The position numbers and the translations under genes are program-made. Under the pieces are notes generated by a model. The model made no database searches and was not told the DNA's origin. It worked only from the letters and a program-made list of their open reading frames with translations. This document shows, piece after piece, positions 43,412 through 52,222 of a stretch of 64,000 nucleotides of DNA (the stretch's first letter is position 1; every line of letters starts with the position of its first letter). Source of the stretch: Acidimicrobiia bacterium (GTDB taxonomy: Bacteria > Actinomycetota > Acidimicrobiia > IMCC26256 > PALSA-610); contig JAOSJK010000001.1 of the NCBI GenBank assembly GCA_027494135.1, positions 909,378 to 973,377 on the forward strand. The letters are read 5' to 3'.

Positions 43412-43572
43412 CGCTCGATCCGGACAGCGACGTGATCGAGGTACGCGAGCGTCAACGCTCGATCCCGACAGCGACGTGATCGAGGTGCGGGAGCGTCAAC
43501 GCTCGATCCCGACAGCGAGGTGATCGAGGTGCGGGAGCGTCAACGCTCGATCCGGACAGCGACGTGGTCGAG
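43394..43572 (-). repeat. 44-bp tandem repeat spanning the folB-folK stop/start junction
   Basis: Four imperfect units (full units at 43408, 43452 and 43496, partial at each flank), differing at only a few bases. Each contains the end of folB (LDH-AV-IER), its TGA and an overlapping TTG. Between the folB stop at 43540 and the folK start at 43411 this leaves three 15-codon ORFs (MTLPHLDHLAVGIER, MTLPHLDHVAVGIER, MTLAYLDHVAVRIER). Each starts at a TTG that overlaps the previous stop, and each stops overlapping the next TTG. The period of 44 (3n+2) is what keeps the chain unbroken. Confidence 0.93.
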
Positions 43573-43890
43573 CGCGGCCGCGACCGGCGGCTCGAGCTTG
43601 CGTACCTCCACGACGATCCCCCGGACGCGCGCATCGCCGCCGCACACCTGCGCGATCCGCTCCGCGAGCCTCTCGATCAGCTCGTGCCGCTCCGTGCTGA
43701 TCACGCGGCTGACCGCCTCGCAGATCGCTGCGTAGTCGATCGTGTCCTGCAGGTCGTCGGACCCGCCCGCACGCGCCAGGTCTACGGAGAGCTCGACATC
43801 GACCTCGAAGGGCTGCGGGCGCTCCTTCTCCTCCGGGAGCACCCCGTGCACTCCGGACTCGCGGAGGCCCCTGATGAGGATCCGATCCAC
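43540..43890 (-). CDS. folB: dihydroneopterin aldolase
   Basis: Cleaves dihydroneopterin to the hydroxymethylpterin used by FolK. 116 residues, normal size. ILIRGLRESGVHGVLPEEKERPQPFEVD carries the family N-terminal signature with the pterin-binding region, DTIDYAAICEAV follows, and the catalytic Lys is in VRKLEPPV. The final eleven residues (LDHVAVRIER) belong to the 44-bp tandem repeat, whose duplicates downstream encode copies of this tail. ATG 43890 begins 12 bases after the upstream gene's stop. Confidence 0.95.
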   Translation of the reverse strand: MDRILIRGLRESGVHGVLPEEKERPQPFEVDVELSVDLARAGGSDDLQDTIDYAAICEAVSRVISTERHELIERLAERIAQVCGGDARVRGIVVEVRKLEPPVAAALDHVAVRIER

Positions 43891-43901
43891 GACCGGCGCC
43901 G

Positions 43902-44423
43902 CTATCCGCGGCGGATGCCGTGTTCGAGAGTGGTGGAGACGATCTCGCGCGCCTCCGAACCGAGGTTGCGGCCCGTGAGCTTCTCGACGAGAGAGATCAC
44001 GTCGGGGCCGTCGTCGACGAGACCCGCGTAGGCGAGGTAGCCGCCGATCACCCCGAGCGTCTTCTCGCCGAACTCCTCGTGGTGTAGGTAGAGGCGCTCC
44101 TGCGGGTCGTCGAGGAGCGAGGCGACTGCTGCGTAGATAGCCGTCAACCGCTCCGGCATCTCGTCGTGCCGTCCGATGGGGACGTGCACGTAGGAGATCC
44201 CGGCCTCCTCGTAGGCATGCAGGTTGTGGGGCGAATCGAGCAACGAGACGAGGTGGGTGAAGCCGTTCTGGGCCAACCAGATCAGCTCCTCCTGGCGCCT
44301 GACCTTGCGGTGATTGCGGGCGAAGCCGCCAGGCCGTTCACCCGCTGCCAGCCTGTCCTTGATCACCCAGCAGAAGAACCGGGGCTGCAGCCCCTGCGCC
44401 CACTTGCCCCGGAGACCGATCAC
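43902..44423 (-). CDS. dual-specificity-phosphatase-like protein, apparently inactive, in the folate cluster
   Basis: 173 residues, start GTG 44423 overlapping the folP stop (GTGA). The central part follows the DSP fold closely: LAQNGFTHLVSLLDSPHNL, YEEAGISYVHVPIGRHDE (general-acid loop region), PERLTAIYAAVASLLDD and then the P-loop position. Where an active enzyme has HCx5R(T), this has HHEEFGEKT, so both the nucleophilic Cys and the phosphate-binding Arg are replaced. The N-terminus (RGKWAQGLQPRFFCWVIKDRLAAGERPGGFARNHRKVRRQEEL in two parts) is basic. It may be a pseudophosphatase that binds a phosphorylated ligand; function unknown. Confidence 0.7.
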   Translation of the reverse strand: MIGLRGKWAQGLQPRFFCWVIKDRLAAGERPGGFARNHRKVRRQEELIWLAQNGFTHLVSLLDSPHNLHAYEEAGISYVHVPIGRHDEMPERLTAIYAAVASLLDDPQERLYLHHEEFGEKTLGVIGGYLAYAGLVDDGPDVISLVEKLTGRNLGSEAREIVSTTLEHGIRRG

Positions 44424-45271
44424 GCCGCCACCCCCTCGGCAGTGGAGCGCGCCATCGCGTCGAGGAGTCGCGCCGCGCGAACCGACGACTCGACGTCGTG
44501 GACGCGCACGATCGCAGCGCCGCGCTCGAACGCCCAGACCGTAGTGGCGAGCGTCGCCTCGTCGCGCTGGTCGGTGGGGAGACCACCGAGGATCGAGCCG
44601 AGGCAGGACTTGCGCGACGCGCCCACGAGTACCGGCGCACCGGTCCGCGCGGCGATCTCGGCGGTCCCCGCGAGGAGTGCAAGGTTGTGACGGACCGTCT
44701 TGCCGAACCCGATCCCCGGATCCACGAGCAGAGCGTCGGGGCGGACACCCGCGTCGACCGCCGCCGCGACGCGCTCCGCGAGGAAGTCGCCCACCTCGCG
44801 CACGACGTCGTCGTACCGGGGGTCGTCCTGCATGGTTCGTGGCGAACCCACCATGTGCATCGCCACGTAGCCCGCCCCGTGGCGCGCCACCACCGGGAGC
44901 ATCTCCGGATCCCCTCTCCCGGCCGAGACGTCGTTCACGACGACCGCTCCCGCCTCGATGGCGGCCTCCGCGACCGACGCCTTGGTCGTGTCGATGCTGA
45001 CCGGGACACCGCACGCGGCCGAGAGGTCGCGCACCACAGGCACGACCCGGCCGAGCTCCTCGGCCTCGCCGACCGCCTCCGCGCCCGGCCTCGTCGACTC
45101 CCCTCCCACGTCGAGCATCGCGGCGCCGGCTGCGGCGAGCACGAGACCGTGCCGGACCGCGGCCGAATGGTCGAGGTAGCGGCCGCCGTCGGAGAAGGAG
45201 TCGGGGGTGACGTTGACGATCCCCATCACTGCTCGAGCGGGGAGCGTCGTGGTGATGAAGGTCCCCTGCAC
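44420..45271 (-). CDS. folP: dihydropteroate synthase
   Basis: Condenses hydroxymethylpterin pyrophosphate with p-aminobenzoate; the target of sulfonamides. 283 residues. Signatures: MGIVNVTPDSFSDGG, MLDVGGESTRPGA, SIDTTKASVAEAAI, and GIGFGKTVRHN, with the C-terminal RVHDV. ATG 45271. Its stop overlaps the pseudophosphatase-like gene. It follows folE after 63 bases, so the order folE-folP-(DSP-like)-folB-folK is one transcription direction. Confidence 0.97.
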   Translation of the reverse strand: MQGTFITTTLPARAVMGIVNVTPDSFSDGGRYLDHSAAVRHGLVLAAAGAAMLDVGGESTRPGAEAVGEAEELGRVVPVVRDLSAACGVPVSIDTTKASVAEAAIEAGAVVVNDVSAGRGDPEMLPVVARHGAGYVAMHMVGSPRTMQDDPRYDDVVREVGDFLAERVAAAVDAGVRPDALLVDPGIGFGKTVRHNLALLAGTAEIAARTGAPVLVGASRKSCLGSILGGLPTDQRDEATLATTVWAFERGAAIVRVHDVESSVRAARLLDAMARSTAEGVAA

Positions 45272-45334
45272 GCGCGGCAGGTTACCGGAAGGTGCCGAAG
45301 ATGTGATTCGCCCCTGATCGAGGTCGAAAGTGCA

Positions 45335-45937
45335 TCAATGGCGCGGAACGCTCAGACCCAGCATGCTCATGGCCTCCACCCGCGTGGCGACGCTGTCCTT
45401 GAAGAGCCCCCGGACCGCCGAGGTCACCGTCACCGACCCCGGCTTGCGGACGCCGCGCATCGACATGCACAGGTGCTCGGCCTCGATGACCACGAACGCA
45501 CCGCCCGGCCGGAGCTCCTCCACCAGTGCGTCGGCGATCTGCGTCGTCAGCCGTTCCTGCACCTGAGGGCGGCGCGCGTACCCGTCGACGAGACGCGCGA
45601 GCTTCGACAGCCCCGTGATGCGGCCGTCGTCGCCCGGGATGTACGCGACGTGCGCACGCCCGTGGAACGGAATGAGGTGGTGCTCGCAGAGCGAGTAGAG
45701 GGGGATGTCGCGCACCATGACCATCTCGTCGTGCTGGGCCTCGAAGGTGACGGTCAGGTGCCGGCGGGGGTCGTCGTGCAGCCCGCAGAAGAGCTCGTCG
45801 TACATCTCGGCGACCCGCCCCGGCGTCCTGACCAGACCGTCGCGATCGGGATCCTCGCCGATCGCCAGCAGGATCTCGCGCACGGCGCGCCTGATCCGCT
45901 CCTGGTCGACGCCCTCGGGATCTCCGCCGGCGGTCAC
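45335..45937 (-). CDS. folE: GTP cyclohydrolase I
   Basis: First folate step, forming dihydroneopterin triphosphate. 200 residues. Zinc ligands are in [10 protein letters not shown] and [21 protein letters not shown] segment (here [12 protein letters not shown]), LSKLARLVD and [16 protein letters not shown] are all typical. GTG 45937 overlaps the hpt stop (GTGA). The FolE1 type is zinc dependent. Confidence 0.97.
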   Translation of the reverse strand: MTAGGDPEGVDQERIRRAVREILLAIGEDPDRDGLVRTPGRVAEMYDELFCGLHDDPRRHLTVTFEAQHDEMVMVRDIPLYSLCEHHLIPFHGRAHVAYIPGDDGRITGLSKLARLVDGYARRPQVQERLTTQIADALVEELRPGGAFVVIEAEHLCMSMRGVRKPGSVTVTSAVRGLFKDSVATRVEAMSMLGLSVPRH

Positions 45938-46476
45938 CGGCCCGCCTCCGGCCCGGTGTACTCCGCCACGTAGGGCAGGTTCCTGTACCGCTCGGCGGCG
46001 TCGAGGCCGTAGCCGATCACGAAGGCCGGCGGGATGCGGAACCCCACGTATCGGAGGTCGGGGTCTCGTCGCTGCAGGCCGTCCTTGAGCAGCAGCGCGC
46101 AGACGTTCAGCGACGCCGGTCCGCGGACCGCGAGGTTCTTCCGCAGGTACGCGAGCGTGAGGCCGGAGTCGACGATGTCCTCCACGACCAGCACGTGCCG
46201 GCCCGAGATGTCGAGATCGAGGTCCTTGAGGATCCGCACGACCCCAGAGGTCCGCGTCGCCGACCCGTACGACGACACCGCCATGAAGTCGAACTCGACG
46301 GGGAGGTCGATCGCGCGTGCCAGGTCGGCCATGAACATGAAGGCGCCCTTGAGGACCCCGACGAGCAGAGGCGGGGTCTCCGCGTAGTCGGCCGAGATCT
46401 CCTTGCCGAGCTGCGCAATTCGGTTCTGCAGCTCTTCCGTCTCGACGACGATCCGTCCGACGTTCGGGTCGTTCAT
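45934..46476 (-). CDS. hpt: hypoxanthine phosphoribosyltransferase
   Basis: Purine salvage enzyme of 180 residues. PRPP-binding motif [17 protein letters not shown], the [16 protein letters not shown] loop and [28 protein letters not shown]-terminal signature. ATG 46476 overlaps the tilS stop (ATGA). The tilS-hpt pair is conserved from Bacillus to Mycobacterium. In the latter ftsH usually follows; here folE follows directly, so ftsH has been lost from or moved out of this cluster. Confidence 0.97.
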   Translation of the reverse strand: MNDPNVGRIVVETEELQNRIAQLGKEISADYAETPPLLVGVLKGAFMFMADLARAIDLPVEFDFMAVSSYGSATRTSGVVRILKDLDLDISGRHVLVVEDIVDSGLTLAYLRKNLAVRGPASLNVCALLLKDGLQRRDPDLRYVGFRIPPAFVIGYGLDAAERYRNLPYVAEYTGPEAGR

Positions 46477-47903
46477 GCCTGCTCGAAGCTCCCCGCTGTG
46501 AGCCAGAGGAATCTCCGGGTGCGCGTCGTCACCCGGACCCGGTCGTCGATACGGTAACCGACCACCCACAGCGGCTCTCCCTCCGGAACAGCCGCTCCCT
46601 CGCCGGCAGCGAGCACGCTGCTGCGCGACCGCGCCGATGCGGCCACACCGCTCTCGGCGAGCGCGTCGGCCACGAGCTTCGATCCGCCGAGGCCGAGCGG
46701 CCTGATCCTCTCGCCCGGAACGGGGCCCCTGAGCAACGCCTGCTCCCCGGCGGCGTCGGCGTCGACGACGCAGGCCCACCTGCCGTCGGGCCACGCCACC
46801 GGTGCTGCCGACTCCACCCAGGACTCGATAACGATGCCCGCCGCCTCGGCCCTCCCCGGTAGGGGGACCGACGCCGCATCGACCGGCGAGGGCCGCGAGA
46901 CCTCCGCCTCGGACACCCTCATCAGCCCCGCGGCGCGCTCCACCCTGCGGCCACCTGGAAGCTGCGCCGCACGGCGACGCCCCGCGACTATCTCGAGCAC
47001 CTCGTCGACGTGCTCGGAGGAGACGGGTGGGTCACCGAGCCAGAGCCGCACGGCGCGGCGGGCCACCGGAGCGGGGAGTGCGCCGAGAACATCCGAGGAC
47101 GGCGGTTCGCCCGACTCGGCGAGCGCTGCGGCGCCGAGCGCGTCGAGGTAGTCGGACTCCTCGCGCAGGAGCGCTGCCTGACGGTTGAGCACACCGGAGA
47201 TGTCTCGACCCGCACCGCTCTCCAGCCGTGGCATGACCTCCCGCCGCAGCCACACGCGACGGAACCTGGTCTCGGAGTTCATCGCGTCCTCGACGGGGGC
47301 GAGTCCGAGAAGTGCGCAGATCTCACGCGTGTCGGAGCGGCGGAGCCGGAGCATCGGCCTCACCACGCGGTCGCGGCGCACGGCCATCGCTGCGAGCCCC
47401 GGGCTCCCCGAGCCGCGCAGCAGGTTGAGCAGGAGGGTCTCCGCCTGATCGTCGCCGGTGTGACCCACGAGGATCGTCGCCGCTCCGGAGTCGCTCCTGA
47501 CGGCCTCCAGGCTCCGGTACCTGGCGGCACGGGCGCGGGCCTCGAGATTGGAGCCGCCCTCGATCGGGCTCGCAACCCCTATCCGCACCGCCCGGCGTGC
47601 TCCCAGACGCTCCGCCGCCGCCACCACGACGGCGAAGTCGCTCTCCGCGGCGGCGCGCAACCCGTGGTCTACGTACACCGCGACGGGCGCGAGCCGTCCG
47701 GCACACGCAAGCGCGAGCAGGGCGAGGGAGTCGGCACCGCCTGAGCAGGCAACGACCACCCCGCTCCCGGCACCGCCGCCGGGTCCGATATCCGAGGCAC
47801 CGGCGAGGCCCTCCAGCCCGACCAGCCGCTCGAGCCAGGTTGCGAGGACGCCTGCGAGCATGCCCGACGACGGTTGCACCGCGTCCTCGATGTCCGGCCG
47901 CAT
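46473..47903 (-). CDS. tilS: tRNA(Ile)-lysidine synthase
   Basis: Modifies C34 of the tRNA-Ile with anticodon CAU so that it reads AUA. 476 residues. PP-loop ATPase motif [41 protein letters not shown] and the [12 protein letters not shown] segment identify TilS. The C-terminal substrate-binding domain ends [14 protein letters not shown]. Start ATG 47903 with AAGGTGG just upstream; longer frames overlap the metalloprotease end. It starts 20 bases after the metalloprotease stop. Confidence 0.95.
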   Translation of the reverse strand: MRPDIEDAVQPSSGMLAGVLATWLERLVGLEGLAGASDIGPGGGAGSGVVVACSGGADSLALLALACAGRLAPVAVYVDHGLRAAAESDFAVVVAAAERLGARRAVRIGVASPIEGGSNLEARARAARYRSLEAVRSDSGAATILVGHTGDDQAETLLLNLLRGSGSPGLAAMAVRRDRVVRPMLRLRRSDTREICALLGLAPVEDAMNSETRFRRVWLRREVMPRLESGAGRDISGVLNRQAALLREESDYLDALGAAALAESGEPPSSDVLGALPAPVARRAVRLWLGDPPVSSEHVDEVLEIVAGRRRAAQLPGGRRVERAAGLMRVSEAEVSRPSPVDAASVPLPGRAEAAGIVIESWVESAAPVAWPDGRWACVVDADAAGEQALLRGPVPGERIRPLGLGGSKLVADALAESGVAASARSRSSVLAAGEGAAVPEGEPLWVVGYRIDDRVRVTTRTRRFLWLTAGSFEQA

Positions 47904-47922
47904 CAGCCCCACCTTCTTGCGG

Positions 47923-49042
47923 CTATCGGGCACCCGCCGCCGAGCGAGTCCGGACGCACCGGGCCGCCCACGCCCCGGGATCGTCGAGCTCCGCGAACGT
48001 GGGGAGCGACGAGGGCGACCGCCAGATCTCGTCGAGGGCACCCGGGCCCGCCTCCGCCACGACCGCGCGCACGAACCGCTCGCCCGTCTCGTACTGGCGG
48101 AGCTTCAGCTCGAGACCGAGAGCCTTCTGCACCTGTCCGGAGAGGCCGCCCCGGTTGCGGCGCGCCTGGAGCACCCTCGCCATGCGCTCCTCCCCGTGGA
48201 CGTGCCGTCCTCCGAGCTCGCTCATCACGTAGTTGCCGTGACCCTCGAGCAGCGACATGAGCGCCTGCACCTCCGACATCAGCTCGCGCTGCTCCGCAGA
48301 CGCGAAGAGACCGAGGAGCCCGCCGTCGTCGAGCGGGTTGCGTCCTGCTGCAAGCTGCTCTACCGCGTGCCGCAGTGCCCTTACGAGCGAGCGCGGATCG
48401 GGGTCGACGAGCTCGAGAGACCTCCCCACCAACCCGAGGAAGTGGTCGCGCATCCACGGCACAGCGGTGAACTGCGCTCGGTGCGTTACCTCGTGGACGG
48501 CGATCCAGGTGCGGAAGTCGCGCGGGCGGAAGGCGAACCGCTTCTCGAGCGCGAGCACGTTCGGTCCGACGTAGTAGACGGCGTCGCGATGAACCGCGCC
48601 TCCGCCACCGCTCTCGGCATCGCCGTCGGGGACGAGCAGGTCGTACTGCCCCAGAACCCTCTGCGCCACGTAGCCGAGCAGGGCTCCCAGCTCGGAGGCC
48701 GCGACGTGACGGCCTAGTGGGCCTATGGGGCTGCGGGCCATCCGCTCGCCGAGTCGCGCCATGAGCGGCGCGAGCATCTTCCGCATCGACTCGAGGTTCG
48801 CGTCGACCCACTCACGTCGGTCGAGGACGGCCGCCGTCGCCCGCCCCGGCGCGCAGGCCGGTGAACTCGGCGACGAGGTCTTCGGCCTCGACAGTCGCCG
48901 TCTCGAAGTCGGAGCGGAGCGAGGAGCCGAGGTATGAGGAGGAGAGCGGGTCGCGCCCGGCCACCAGGAGGGCTACGCGCCGTGCCGTGGCCCAGTCGAC
49001 CGGGTCCGGAGCCGTACGGCCGTCGCGACGCCCGTCACTCAC
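47923..49042 (-). CDS. zinc-dependent metalloprotease, DUF2342 family, frameshifted
   Basis: Actinobacterial protein with the HExxH motif AVHEVTHRAQF. The N-terminal part starts at GTG 49042 (DPVDWATARRVALLVAGRDPLS) and reads to LRAG. At a C-run 48844-48847 the frame changes (one base too many, or two too few), continuing ATAAVLDRREWVDANLESMRKMLAPLM to 47923. The repaired protein is about 370 residues. Its conserved position next to tilS-hpt matches mycobacteria. Peptidase activity is predicted, not proven. The family's EGHGNYVM segment with a possible third ligand is present. Confidence 0.9.
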
Positions 49043-49292
49043 CTCTTGGGCGCCCCTTCATCTCCAGGCGGCCGATCCGGAGGTAGTACCCGGCCACTAG
49101 AGCCAGCAGGAGCGCCACGAAACCGGCCGAGAGCACGGGCGCTATCCAGAAGTGCCACGGCTTCCCACCGTCGCCCGCCGTGTACGCGAGGACGGTCAGC
49201 AGCCCACCGGCGAGGGCGAAGACGAGGCCGGCGACGAGGGAGATGGCACTGGTCGGGCGCAACGTGGGGCTCCTTCGATTCGGGTCCGCCAC
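49035..49292 (-). CDS. small two-helix membrane protein
   Basis: 85 residues from GTG 49292. Two hydrophobic segments (LVAGLVFALAGGLLTVLAY and IAPVLSAGFVALLLALVAGYYL) separated by the loop TAGDGGKPWHFW, with a short basic C-terminal tail (MKGRPRGE). Its end overlaps the start of the metalloprotease gene by eight bases, so translation is coupled. Longer starts up to 49538 exist but would cover the anti-sigma gene and are unlikely. No known family is recognised. Confidence 0.6.
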   Translation of the reverse strand: MADPNRRSPTLRPTSAISLVAGLVFALAGGLLTVLAYTAGDGGKPWHFWIAPVLSAGFVALLLALVAGYYLRIGRLEMKGRPRGE

Positions 49293-49366
49293 ATCGTACG
49301 ACTTGGCCGGCGCCGAGCCGCACCCGCGGCGTGAGGCGCGGCCTGGGGCTGCCGCCGCGGCTGGGC

Positions 49367-49597
49367 TCAGGCCGGTTCCGGGATGCCGAGGGCCTCGGCG
49401 ATCCGCCGCCGGAGGTCCAGCGGGACCTCCTCGCGGCACTTGGAGACGATCACCTGCCGGAGCTCGACCTCGAAGGTGAAGCCTTGGGCGCACGGGGGAC
49501 ACTCGTCGAGGTGGCGGGCTATCGCCCTGCGGCGCCACACGGTCAGCTCACCATCGAGGTACTCGTAGACCCTATGGATCGCCTGATCGCAGTCCAC
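49367..49597 (-). CDS. zinc-finger anti-sigma factor (RsrA-like)
   Basis: 76 residues. It has the ZAS/zf-HC2 pattern: Cys near the start (MDCDQA), YLDGEL, then HLDECPPC (HxxxCxxC). This is the thiol-zinc redox switch of RsrA-type anti-sigma factors, which release their sigma factor on disulfide stress. It starts 7 bases after the sigma gene's stop, so the two form one unit. At 76 residues it is shorter than Streptomyces RsrA (about 105), lacking much of the C-terminal tail. Confidence 0.9.
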   Translation of the reverse strand: MDCDQAIHRVYEYLDGELTVWRRRAIARHLDECPPCAQGFTFEVELRQVIVSKCREEVPLDLRRRIAEALGIPEPA

Positions 49598-49604
49598 CGG
49601 TCTC

Positions 49605-50198
49605 CTACGGGGTCGGGCTCTTGATCGGGGCGCCGGATCTTGGAGCGAGGTTCCGCTCCTGCGCGAAGTCCCACAACCGCTTCTGGAGCTGCTTTCTTCC
49701 TCGGTGGATGCGGCTCATCACCGTCCCGATGGGCACATCGGTGATCTCGGCGATCTCCTTGTACGAGAATCCCTCGATGTCGGCGAGGATCACGGCGATC
49801 CTGAAGGCGTCGGGAATCGCCTCGAGGGCGGCCTTCACCTCCGCATCGGGCATGGCGTCGAGCACCTCGGTCTCGGCGGTGCGGGCCGCTTCGACGGCCT
49901 CCGCGCCGCCCAGGCGCTTGAAGAGGTAGAAGTCCTCCACGTCGTCGAGATCGACCTGCTCTGGGCGGCGGCGCTTCGCCCGGTACTGGTTGATGAAAGT
50001 GTTGGTGAGGATCTTGTAGAGCCAGGCCTTCAGGTTCGTGCCTTCGCGAAAGCCCTCGAAGCCGCGAAAAGCGCGTAGGTACGTCTCCTGGACGAGATCC
50101 TCGGCGTCGGACGGGTTCCGCGTCATGCGCAGCGCCGCCGCGTACAGGGCCGACATGAAGGGCATCGCCTCTGCGGCGAAGGTCGTCTTGTCAGCCAT
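49605..50198 (-). CDS. ECF RNA polymerase sigma factor, SigR/SigH group
   Basis: 197 residues. Region 2 ([45 protein letters not shown]) and region 4 ([36 protein letters not shown]) are complete. The immediate cotranscription with an RsrA-like zinc anti-sigma places it in the SigR/SigH oxidative and heat stress group, which in actinobacteria controls thioredoxin and proteases such as ClpC. ATG 50198 ([14 protein letters not shown]). The longer frame to 50534 crosses the tRNA gene and is rejected. Confidence 0.93.
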   Translation of the reverse strand: MADKTTFAAEAMPFMSALYAAALRMTRNPSDAEDLVQETYLRAFRGFEGFREGTNLKAWLYKILTNTFINQYRAKRRRPEQVDLDDVEDFYLFKRLGGAEAVEAARTAETEVLDAMPDAEVKAALEAIPDAFRIAVILADIEGFSYKEIAEITDVPIGTVMSRIHRGRKQLQKRLWDFAQERNLAPRSGAPIKSPTP

Positions 50199-50305
50199 TC
50201 GGCAAGGGTAACCGCTGCAACCTGAGAGAGTCCCGTGAAGAAGCGCTCTCGGACCGTCGACACCGACGGCCACGCGCGGGCCGTCCGCCGCCGGCTGCTT
50301 CGGGG

Positions 50306-50381
50306 TGGAGCCGGAGAAGGGACTCGAACCCTTGGCCTGCTCATTACGAGTGAGCTGCTCTGCCGTCTGAGCTACTCCGGC
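50306..50381 (-). tRNA. tRNA-Thr(CGT)
   Basis: On the minus strand a complete cloverleaf of 76 bases: acceptor GCCGGAG pairs with CTCCGGC, followed by discriminator T and an encoded CCA. The D arm is GCTCAGA...GAGC, the anticodon stem GCTCA/TGAGC encloses loop CTCGTAA (anticodon CGT, reading ACG), and the T arm is GGGTTCGAGTCCC. It lies between the sigma factor and holB. Confidence 0.97.
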
Positions 50382-50395
50382 GACGGTGGCGCAGT

Positions 50396-51541
50396 CTACC
50401 GGGCGCGCAGTGGCCCTCCTCCGGCCGGGGGGAGCACGAGCAGGAGGCGCTGCAGGTGGAGCATCCCCTTCTCGTTCATCGCGAGCGCCCTGCGAGCGTC
50501 GCGGCACGCGTCGAGGGCCTCGGCCGCCGCCCACGCCGGCACGGCAACCGGCTCCCTGTCGGTGTTGAGGCGCGGAGCAGGCGCCGCCAGCGCGTCGCGG
50601 TAGACCGTCTCGATCGCGGTCACGCCCTCTTCGAGCGCGTCCATCCGTGCTCGTCGCGACTCGCGCTTGTGCCGTTCCTCGAGCCGCCTGCGGAGGCGCT
50701 GCGCGTCGCGGCCCGCGTACCCGAGTCGCTCCAGATCCTCCTCGAACGCCTTCAGCTCCCCGGCGTGACGCTCCTCGACGGACGCGACCGCCGCATCGAC
50801 CGCGGCGTCGAGGTCGGCACCGACGACGTGGGCCGTACCGCCCGAACCGTCGATCCTCGCCGGCACTCCTGCGAAGGCGTCGCGCAGTGGCGCGAGGTGA
50901 CCGACCAGGCGGCGTGCGCGCGCCAGATGGCCACCGGCGAGACGCGCCGCGAGCTCGGCGTCGGGCTCGCTCGCGCCGGCATGCACCAGGGCCTCGCGCG
51001 CGACCTCGTCACTCACCGGCTCCAGCTCGATGCGCTGACAGCGCGATCGGATCGTCGGCAGGAGGTCGTCGGGCGACCCGGTCACGAGGACGATGTGGGT
51101 TCTCTCGGGAGGCTCCTCGAGCGTCTTGAGCAGCTTGTTTGCCGCCGTCTCGTTCATGCGGTCGCAGTCGAGGACGATCAGGACCTTGCGCTCTGCCTCG
51201 ACCGGTGCCCTGCTCGCCTCGCGGATGATCTCCACGACCTGAGCTGCGAGGATGCTGACACCCTCGGGCTCGAACTCGACGACGTCGGGATGCACACCCC
51301 TGAGCACGAGATCGACGGTGCGGAGCACGCCCCGATCGGCCCCCGACTCGGAGCGCTCGGGCTCCCCGTCACCGCCCTGCGGGGCGAGGAGAGATGCGGC
51401 GAAGCAGCGCGCGGCATCCTCGACCCCTGACCCGGATGGGCCGACGAGCAGGTAGGAGTGCACCGGTTGCCCAGCAGCGCGCCGCAGCACTCCGACCGCC
51501 CGCTCCTGGCCTACGACTCTCTCCCACACGCCGTCGAGCAT
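50396..51541 (-). CDS. holB: DNA polymerase III delta-prime subunit
   Basis: Clamp-loader AAA+ subunit, 381 residues. The N-terminal region [34 protein letters not shown] resembles Walker A but ends SGVED, with no GKT, so ATP hydrolysis is unlikely, as expected for delta-prime. [25 protein letters not shown] and the arginine-finger segment [11 protein letters not shown] (SRC) are typical. The C-terminal half contains charged helices with coiled-coil character ([19 protein letters not shown]). It follows tmk, the usual neighbour. Confidence 0.94.
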   Translation of the reverse strand: MLDGVWERVVGQERAVGVLRRAAGQPVHSYLLVGPSGSGVEDAARCFAASLLAPQGGDGEPERSESGADRGVLRTVDLVLRGVHPDVVEFEPEGVSILAAQVVEIIREASRAPVEAERKVLIVLDCDRMNETAANKLLKTLEEPPERTHIVLVTGSPDDLLPTIRSRCQRIELEPVSDEVAREALVHAGASEPDAELAARLAGGHLARARRLVGHLAPLRDAFAGVPARIDGSGGTAHVVGADLDAAVDAAVASVEERHAGELKAFEEDLERLGYAGRDAQRLRRRLEERHKRESRRARMDALEEGVTAIETVYRDALAAPAPRLNTDREPVAVPAWAAAEALDACRDARRALAMNEKGMLHLQRLLLVLPPAGGGPLRAR

Positions 51542-51596
51542 ACGAGCCCCGGACGCATCACCCGGCGCCGTTCCCGAGGCGAGCTACGTGAGCGGC

Positions 51597-52222
51597 TCAG
51601 GCGATGCCAAACCGATCCGTCACGACCTTCCAGACCGCTTCGGCCACGACGTCGGGCGGCGGAGCGCCGTCGACAACGGCCCAGCCCCTCGCGGAGGCCA
51701 GGACCCGGTACGCGGCGCGCACCGATGCATGGAACGCCGCCCCTCCGACTCCAGCCGGTCGCGCTCTTCAGGGACACGCGACTCCGCCAGGTCGTCGGGC
51801 ACGTCGAGGACGACCACCAGGTCCGCCACCAGGCCGCCGGTGGCCCACCGGCTCACCGACTCGACTGCTTCGACCCCCAGCCCCCGCGCCGCACCCTGGT
51901 ACGCGAGGCTCGACGGCTCGAAGCGGTCGCACACGACGTCGGCACCGCGCGCCAGGGCGGGCCGCACCACCTGGGCCACGTGCTGCGCGCGATCGGCCGC
52001 CATCACCAGCAGCTCTGCCCGTGCATCGAGGGGATCCCCGTCGTGGAGCAGGAACCGGCGCAGCTCGGCGCCACGTTTCGTCGCACCCGGCTCGAAGGTG
52101 ACCACGACCTCGCGCCCGGTGGCTCCCAGCCGCTGCGCCAGGAGCGGGACCTGCGTGCTCTTGCCCGACCCCTCGCCGCCCTCGAGCACAACGAACCGGC
52201 CGGCGACCGCGTCTCCGGTCAC
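51597..52222 (-). CDS. tmk: thymidylate kinase, one-base deletion
   Basis: Phosphorylates dTMP. P-loop VVLEGGEGSGKSTQVPLL, TFEPGATKRGAELRRF (the usual RxPGGT region, degenerate here), and DRFEPSSLAYQGAARGL. A C-run at 51740-51743 has lost one base; repair gives EGAAFHASVRAAYRVLASARGWAV and a C-terminus ending DRFGIA at 51597, about 208 residues, standard for Tmk. The LID segment reads PEERDRLESEG. ATG 52222 overlaps the MFS gene stop (ATGA). Confidence 0.93.

Noticed and set aside
43394..43572. Short array of 44-bp repeats considered as a CRISPR
   Set aside because: The units are directly abutting with no spacers and overlap coding ends of folB and folK; it is a tandem duplication.
50199..50534. 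Sigma factor frame extending through the tRNA
   Set aside because: The extension overlaps tRNA-Thr and has no sigma-factor similarity; ATG 50198 gives a normal ECF length.
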